Positions 6,435 to 8,771 of a DNA stretch of 8,771 bases are shown here, piece after piece. Where the stretch lies: contig JAKLIE010000050.1 in the NCBI GenBank assembly GCA_022709775.1, positions 1 to 8,771 on the forward strand, given 5' to 3'. Numbering within the stretch: the first letter of the stretch is position 1; each line of letters opens with the position of its first letter. Position numbers and translations under genes: made by a program. The notes beneath the pieces are model-generated. The model was not told the DNA's origin and made no database searches. It worked only from the letters and a program-made list of their open reading frames with translations. This DNA comes from Pseudomonadota bacterium (GTDB taxonomy: Bacteria; Pseudomonadota; Gammaproteobacteria; Burkholderiales; Casimicrobiaceae).

Positions 6435-6440
6435 ATTATA
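6435..6440 (-). promoter_or_regulatory. -10 box of the dacC-dat promoter
   Basis: The minus strand reads TATAAT, a perfect sigma-70 -10 hexamer, in otherwise very GC-rich DNA, 28 bases upstream of the dacC ATG. No -35 hexamer close to TTGACA is found 16-18 bases upstream, so activation by another factor or a weak promoter is possible. Confidence 0.55.
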
Positions 6441-6477
6441 GCGCCCCGCCGGGCGAACTCTCCCTCCGGGGGCGCGG

Positions 6478-6505
6478 GCGGCGAAGCCGCGACGTCGGTC
6501 GCGGC
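6478..6505 (-). terminator. Hairpins downstream of the tfpX/tfpZ-like gene
   Basis: GCCGCGAC (6486-6493) and GTCGCGGC (6498-6505) pair over 8 bases with a 4-base loop, just after the pilin accessory gene stop (6520-6522). An overlapping alternative stem GCGGC/GCCGC (6478-6482, 6486-6490) shares one arm. No T-run follows, so termination is plausible but not proven. The elements separate the gcvP-dadA operon from dacC. Confidence 0.35.
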
Positions 6506-6519
6506 CGCCGGCAGCCTCG

Positions 6520-7278
6520 TCAGAACGGGCTCACCGGGATGACGGCCACGACCTCGCCGCGCGCGGTGTCGACGATCGCCGAACCGACTTCGAGGCGCCC
6601 GACGACAGGAACCCAGGCGAGCGATTCCCTGGTGCGTCCGGATCGCGCGATGGCCGCCGCGACCGTGCCGGGCGCCTGCGGGTTCATGCGCTCGAGCTCC
6701 TCGATCGGGCGCGCCTTCGCCTTCAGCTGGCCGGCCATCTCGGTGAAAGGCACGTAGTAGCGCGGCAGCATCGGCAGGTCGATCCCGGCGGCGGCGAGCA
6801 GCATCGCGCGCTCGCGTGCGGCCGGGTCGTCCGGCAGCCGTGCCCCGACGATCCTCGGGCCGCCGACCGGCAACGTGTCGAACGGGGGCTTCGCGGACGC
6901 GAGCGACTCCGGGTCGATTACGTTGGCCGCGACGACGGTGAAGCGCTCTCCCGCGAACACGACGAAGACGGGGCGCGCCTGCGCGATCACCGTGATGCCG
7001 TAGATCAGCGCCGCGACCTGCAGGGCCGCGATCACCGCGAGGTCGAACCGGAGGCTCTTCTTCGCGGGATTGAACACGACGAGCGTCAGGAGCGGCCCGA
7101 TCACGACGTCGACGCCGATCAGGATCATCATGAGCGCGGCGCCACCGGCCAGCCGGAAGTACGGCTGCGGATACCAGACGAGCAGGAGCGCCGCGAGCAC
7201 CACCGCGGCGACCACGACCGAGATCGCGAGGTGGATGCCGGCGGCCTGGAAACGATTGAGCGTGGCGAGGGCGGGCAT
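6520..7278 (-). CDS. Type IV pilin accessory protein, TfpX/TfpZ family
   Basis: A 252-residue inner-membrane protein. Three predicted membrane segments lie at about 14-35, 47-69 and 80-99, followed by an extracytoplasmic domain. The N-terminal pattern RFQAAGIHLAIS, VWYPQPYF, IGVDVVIGPLLTLVVFNP and RFDLAVIAALQVAALIYG is characteristic of TfpX/TfpZ proteins, which in Moraxella, Acinetobacter and some Pseudomonas strains are encoded beside the major pilin gene and assist assembly or handling of that pilin. Here no pilin gene is adjacent. It starts 13 bases after dadA, and the AAGG serving it (7290-7293, 11 bases before the ATG) overlaps the dadA stop TAA, so it is likely co-transcribed with gcvP-dadA. 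Family membership is good; the partner pilin, if any, is elsewhere. Confidence 0.85.
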   Translation of the reverse strand: MPALATLNRFQAAGIHLAISVVVAAVVLAALLLVWYPQPYFRLAGGAALMMILIGVDVVIGPLLTLVVFNPAKKSLRFDLAVIAALQVAALIYGITVIAQARPVFVVFAGERFTVVAANVIDPESLASAKPPFDTLPVGGPRIVGARLPDDPAARERAMLLAAAGIDLPMLPRYYVPFTEMAGQLKAKARPIEELERMNPQAPGTVAAAIARSGRTRESLAWVPVVGRLEVGSAIVDTARGEVVAVIPVSPF

Positions 7279-7291
7279 GGCGAAGCGAACC

Positions 7292-8560
7292 TTACACCGT
7301 CCGGCGCTCCCCGAGGAAGACGAAGTCCACTTCCGGCTTCCGCCCGGCGACGAGATCGGCGAGTGCGCGCCCGGAGCCGCAGGCCATCGTCCAGCCGAGC
7401 GTGCCGTGTCCGGTGTCCAGCCACAGGTTGCGGTAGCGCGTCCGCCCGATCAGCGGCACGTTCGACGGCGTGGCGGGTCGAAGGCCGGTCCAGAACACCG
7501 CACTGTCGCGCTCGGCGGCGTCCGGAAACAGGTCGAACGTGCGCCGGACGAGCGACTCGCAGCGAAGGTCGTTCATCGCCGTGTTCCAGCCGTTCAGCTC
7601 GGCCGTGCCGGCGACGCGCAGGCGCTTTCCCAGGCGCGTCAGCACGATCTTCCACGCGAGGTCGGTGAGCGACACCGTCGGCGCGCCGCTGTGGTCGCCC
7701 ACGTCGAGCGTGATCGAGTAGCCCTTCGCGGGATACACGCCGCAGGGCACGCCTATCGGCTCGAGCGCGAACGGGCTGTAGCTCCCGAGCGCGACCACCA
7801 CCGCATCGGCCGTCAGCGTCTCGGTCCGTCCGGCGGCGGTGCGGACGCGCACGCCGGAGACCGCGTCGCCGGCCGTCTCGATCGCCTCGACGGTCGTGCT
7901 CCAGCGCAACGTCGCGCCGCGCGCCGCCGCGAGCTTCGCGAGCTCCTCGGTGAAGACCTGCGCATCGCCCGTCTCGTCTGTCGCCGTGTAGATGCCGCCG
8001 GCGATGCGGCTGCGGCACGCGGCGAGCGCCGGCTCGATCGCGACGCACTCGTCCGCCGTGCGGACGACGCGGTCGCAGCCGTACTCGCGCATCAGCGCCG
8101 CGGCCGCGACGCCGTGCTCGAACTCCTTCGCGTCGGTGTAGAACTGCAGGATGCCGCGCTCGAGGTGGTCGTACGCGATGCCGGTCGCCGCGCGCAGGGC
8201 CTTCAGGCAGTCGCGCGAGTAGAGCGCGAGGTTCAGGCACTGGACCGTGTTGTGGCGCGTGCGCGACGGCAGGCATTCGACGAGGAACTGCAGCCCCCAT
8301 CTCCACTGCCGCCAGTCAGCGCGCAGGCGGAAGAGCAGCGGTGCGTCCTCCCGGCCGAGCCACTTCAGCACCTTGAGCGGCGCCTCGGGATTGGCCCAGG
8401 GCTCCGCGTACGACGCCGAGATCTGCCCGCCGTTCGCGTACGAGGTCTCGAGCGCGGCGCCGGGCTGGCGGTCGACGAGCGTGACCTCGTGGCCGTCGGC
8501 CGCGAGGTACCACGCTGCGGTGACGCCGATGACGCCGCCGCCCAGGATCAGGACGCGCAC
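7292..8560 (-). CDS. dadA: D-amino acid dehydrogenase small subunit type (FAD-dependent oxidoreductase)
   Basis: DadA oxidises D-amino acids, mainly D-alanine, to the 2-oxo acid and ammonia and passes electrons to the respiratory chain at the inner membrane. The 422-residue protein (E. coli DadA is 432) starts with the FAD-binding Rossmann motif VLILGGGVIGVTAAWYLA and the following acidic LVDRQP, then SYANGGQISASYAEPWANP, a stretch highly typical of DadA. The C-terminal FAD/substrate part carries GLRPATPSNVPLIG and DTGHGTLGWTMACGSG. Mapping onto the family suggests a complete enzyme. The start is the GTG at 8560, set by the Rossmann fold; only one base separates it from the gcvP stop, and no good ribosome binding site is visible, so translation probably depends on coupling to gcvP. 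The pilin accessory gene follows. Confidence 0.94.
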   Translation of the reverse strand: MRVLILGGGVIGVTAAWYLAADGHEVTLVDRQPGAALETSYANGGQISASYAEPWANPEAPLKVLKWLGREDAPLLFRLRADWRQWRWGLQFLVECLPSRTRHNTVQCLNLALYSRDCLKALRAATGIAYDHLERGILQFYTDAKEFEHGVAAAALMREYGCDRVVRTADECVAIEPALAACRSRIAGGIYTATDETGDAQVFTEELAKLAAARGATLRWSTTVEAIETAGDAVSGVRVRTAAGRTETLTADAVVVALGSYSPFALEPIGVPCGVYPAKGYSITLDVGDHSGAPTVSLTDLAWKIVLTRLGKRLRVAGTAELNGWNTAMNDLRCESLVRRTFDLFPDAAERDSAVFWTGLRPATPSNVPLIGRTRYRNLWLDTGHGTLGWTMACGSGRALADLVAGRKPEVDFVFLGERRTV

Positions 8561-8561
8561 G

Positions 8562-8771
8562 TCAGGCCGGTTCGGTGTCCGGCACCGTGTCCGACACCGG
8601 GATGCAGCTGCAGAACAGGTGGCGGTCGCCGTAGACGTTGTCGACGCGGCCGACCGGGGGCCAGTACTTCGACGCCTCCTGCGCCACCGACGGCCAGCCC
8701 GCGATCCTGCGCGAATACGCATGCGCCCAGTCGTCCGCCGCGACGGAGGCGGCCGTGTGCGGCGCGTGCTT
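8562..8771 (-). CDS. gcvP: Glycine dehydrogenase (decarboxylating), C-terminal end only
   Basis: The P-protein decarboxylates glycine and passes the aminomethyl group to lipoylated GcvH in the glycine cleavage system. Only the last 69 residues are inside the window; the rest lies beyond base 8771. They match the GcvP C-terminus: [13 protein letters not shown], then [26 protein letters not shown], equivalent to the E. coli ending [29 protein letters not shown] in role. After CIPV the protein has an unusual tail, [10 protein letters not shown], encoded by a palindromic repeat (8574-8598). The stop TGA (8562-8564) is one base from the dadA start, indicating an operon. Confidence 0.93.
   Translation of the reverse strand, partial: KHAPHTAASVAADDWAHAYSRRIAGWPSVAQEASKYWPPVGRVDNVYGDRHLFCSCIPVSDTVPDTEPA
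8574..8598. repeat. Imperfect palindrome within the gcvP 3' end (dispersed repeat copy 2)
   Basis: GGTGTCCGGCAC (8574-8585), a central C, then GTGTCCGACACC (8587-8598). The arms pair at all but one position, with one further G-U pair. Compared with the element at 4322-4345 it differs by one inserted central base and two substitutions. It encodes part of the GcvP tail in the minus direction and lies close to the dadA start, so a hairpin here could affect gcvP-dadA coupling. Confidence 0.65.

Noticed and set aside
7128..8306. Minus-strand open frame (392 codons) overlapping dadA and the pilin accessory gene
   Set aside because: The Arg/Gly/Ala-rich product has no motifs except at its end, where it is a frame-shifted copy of the accessory gene region; dadA occupies the DNA convincingly.
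1..8771. CRISPR arrays, tRNA or rRNA genes, insertion sequences, phage genes
   Set aside because: No regularly spaced repeats, no cloverleaf or rRNA-like sequence, and no transposase or integrase motifs were found on either strand.

Overview
The window looks like chromosomal DNA from a high-GC betaproteobacterium. The third codon positions are strongly G/C, and the minus strand keeps pieces of a familiar betaproteobacterial order: dacC, dat, ybeD (DUF493), lipB. No rRNA, tRNA, insertion sequence, integrase or CRISPR array was seen. All coding regions but one lie on the minus strand, so the biological order runs from high to low coordinates.

Layout in transcription order. (1) 8771-6520: the 3' end of gcvP (glycine decarboxylase), then dadA (D-amino acid dehydrogenase) one base later, then a type IV pilin accessory gene of the TfpX/TfpZ family 13 bases later; this looks like one operon. 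(2) 6519-6407: a short non-coding gap with GC hairpins and a perfect TATAAT -10 box. (3) 6406-4357: dacC (D-Ala-D-Ala carboxypeptidase) and dat (D-amino acid transaminase). (4) 4322-4345: a perfect 24-bp palindrome between convergent genes; a close variant lies inside the 3' end of gcvP. (5) 4316-2468: a flavin reductase-like gene (plus strand, the only one) divergent from a cyclopropane fatty acid synthase gene. (6) 2362-2069: ybeD. (7) 2068-1750: a 319-base non-coding stretch with a strong hairpin and an AT-rich promoter. (8) 1749-615: a two-gene toxin-antitoxin module of the Xre/MbcA/ParS - RES type. (9) 618-1: lipB, cut by the window edge.

How they fit together: dacC, dat and dadA all handle D-alanine. 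DacC releases it from peptidoglycan, Dat transaminates it and DadA oxidises it to pyruvate. LipB starts lipoylation of the glycine cleavage system, pyruvate dehydrogenase and 2-oxoglutarate dehydrogenase, which links it loosely to GcvP. The most notable feature is that the RES-Xre module sits between ybeD and lipB. The toxin stop codon overlaps the lipB start codon (GTGA), so lipB appears to be translationally coupled to a toxin expected to attack NAD+. I regard this as an unusual arrangement of known families rather than a proven new system.
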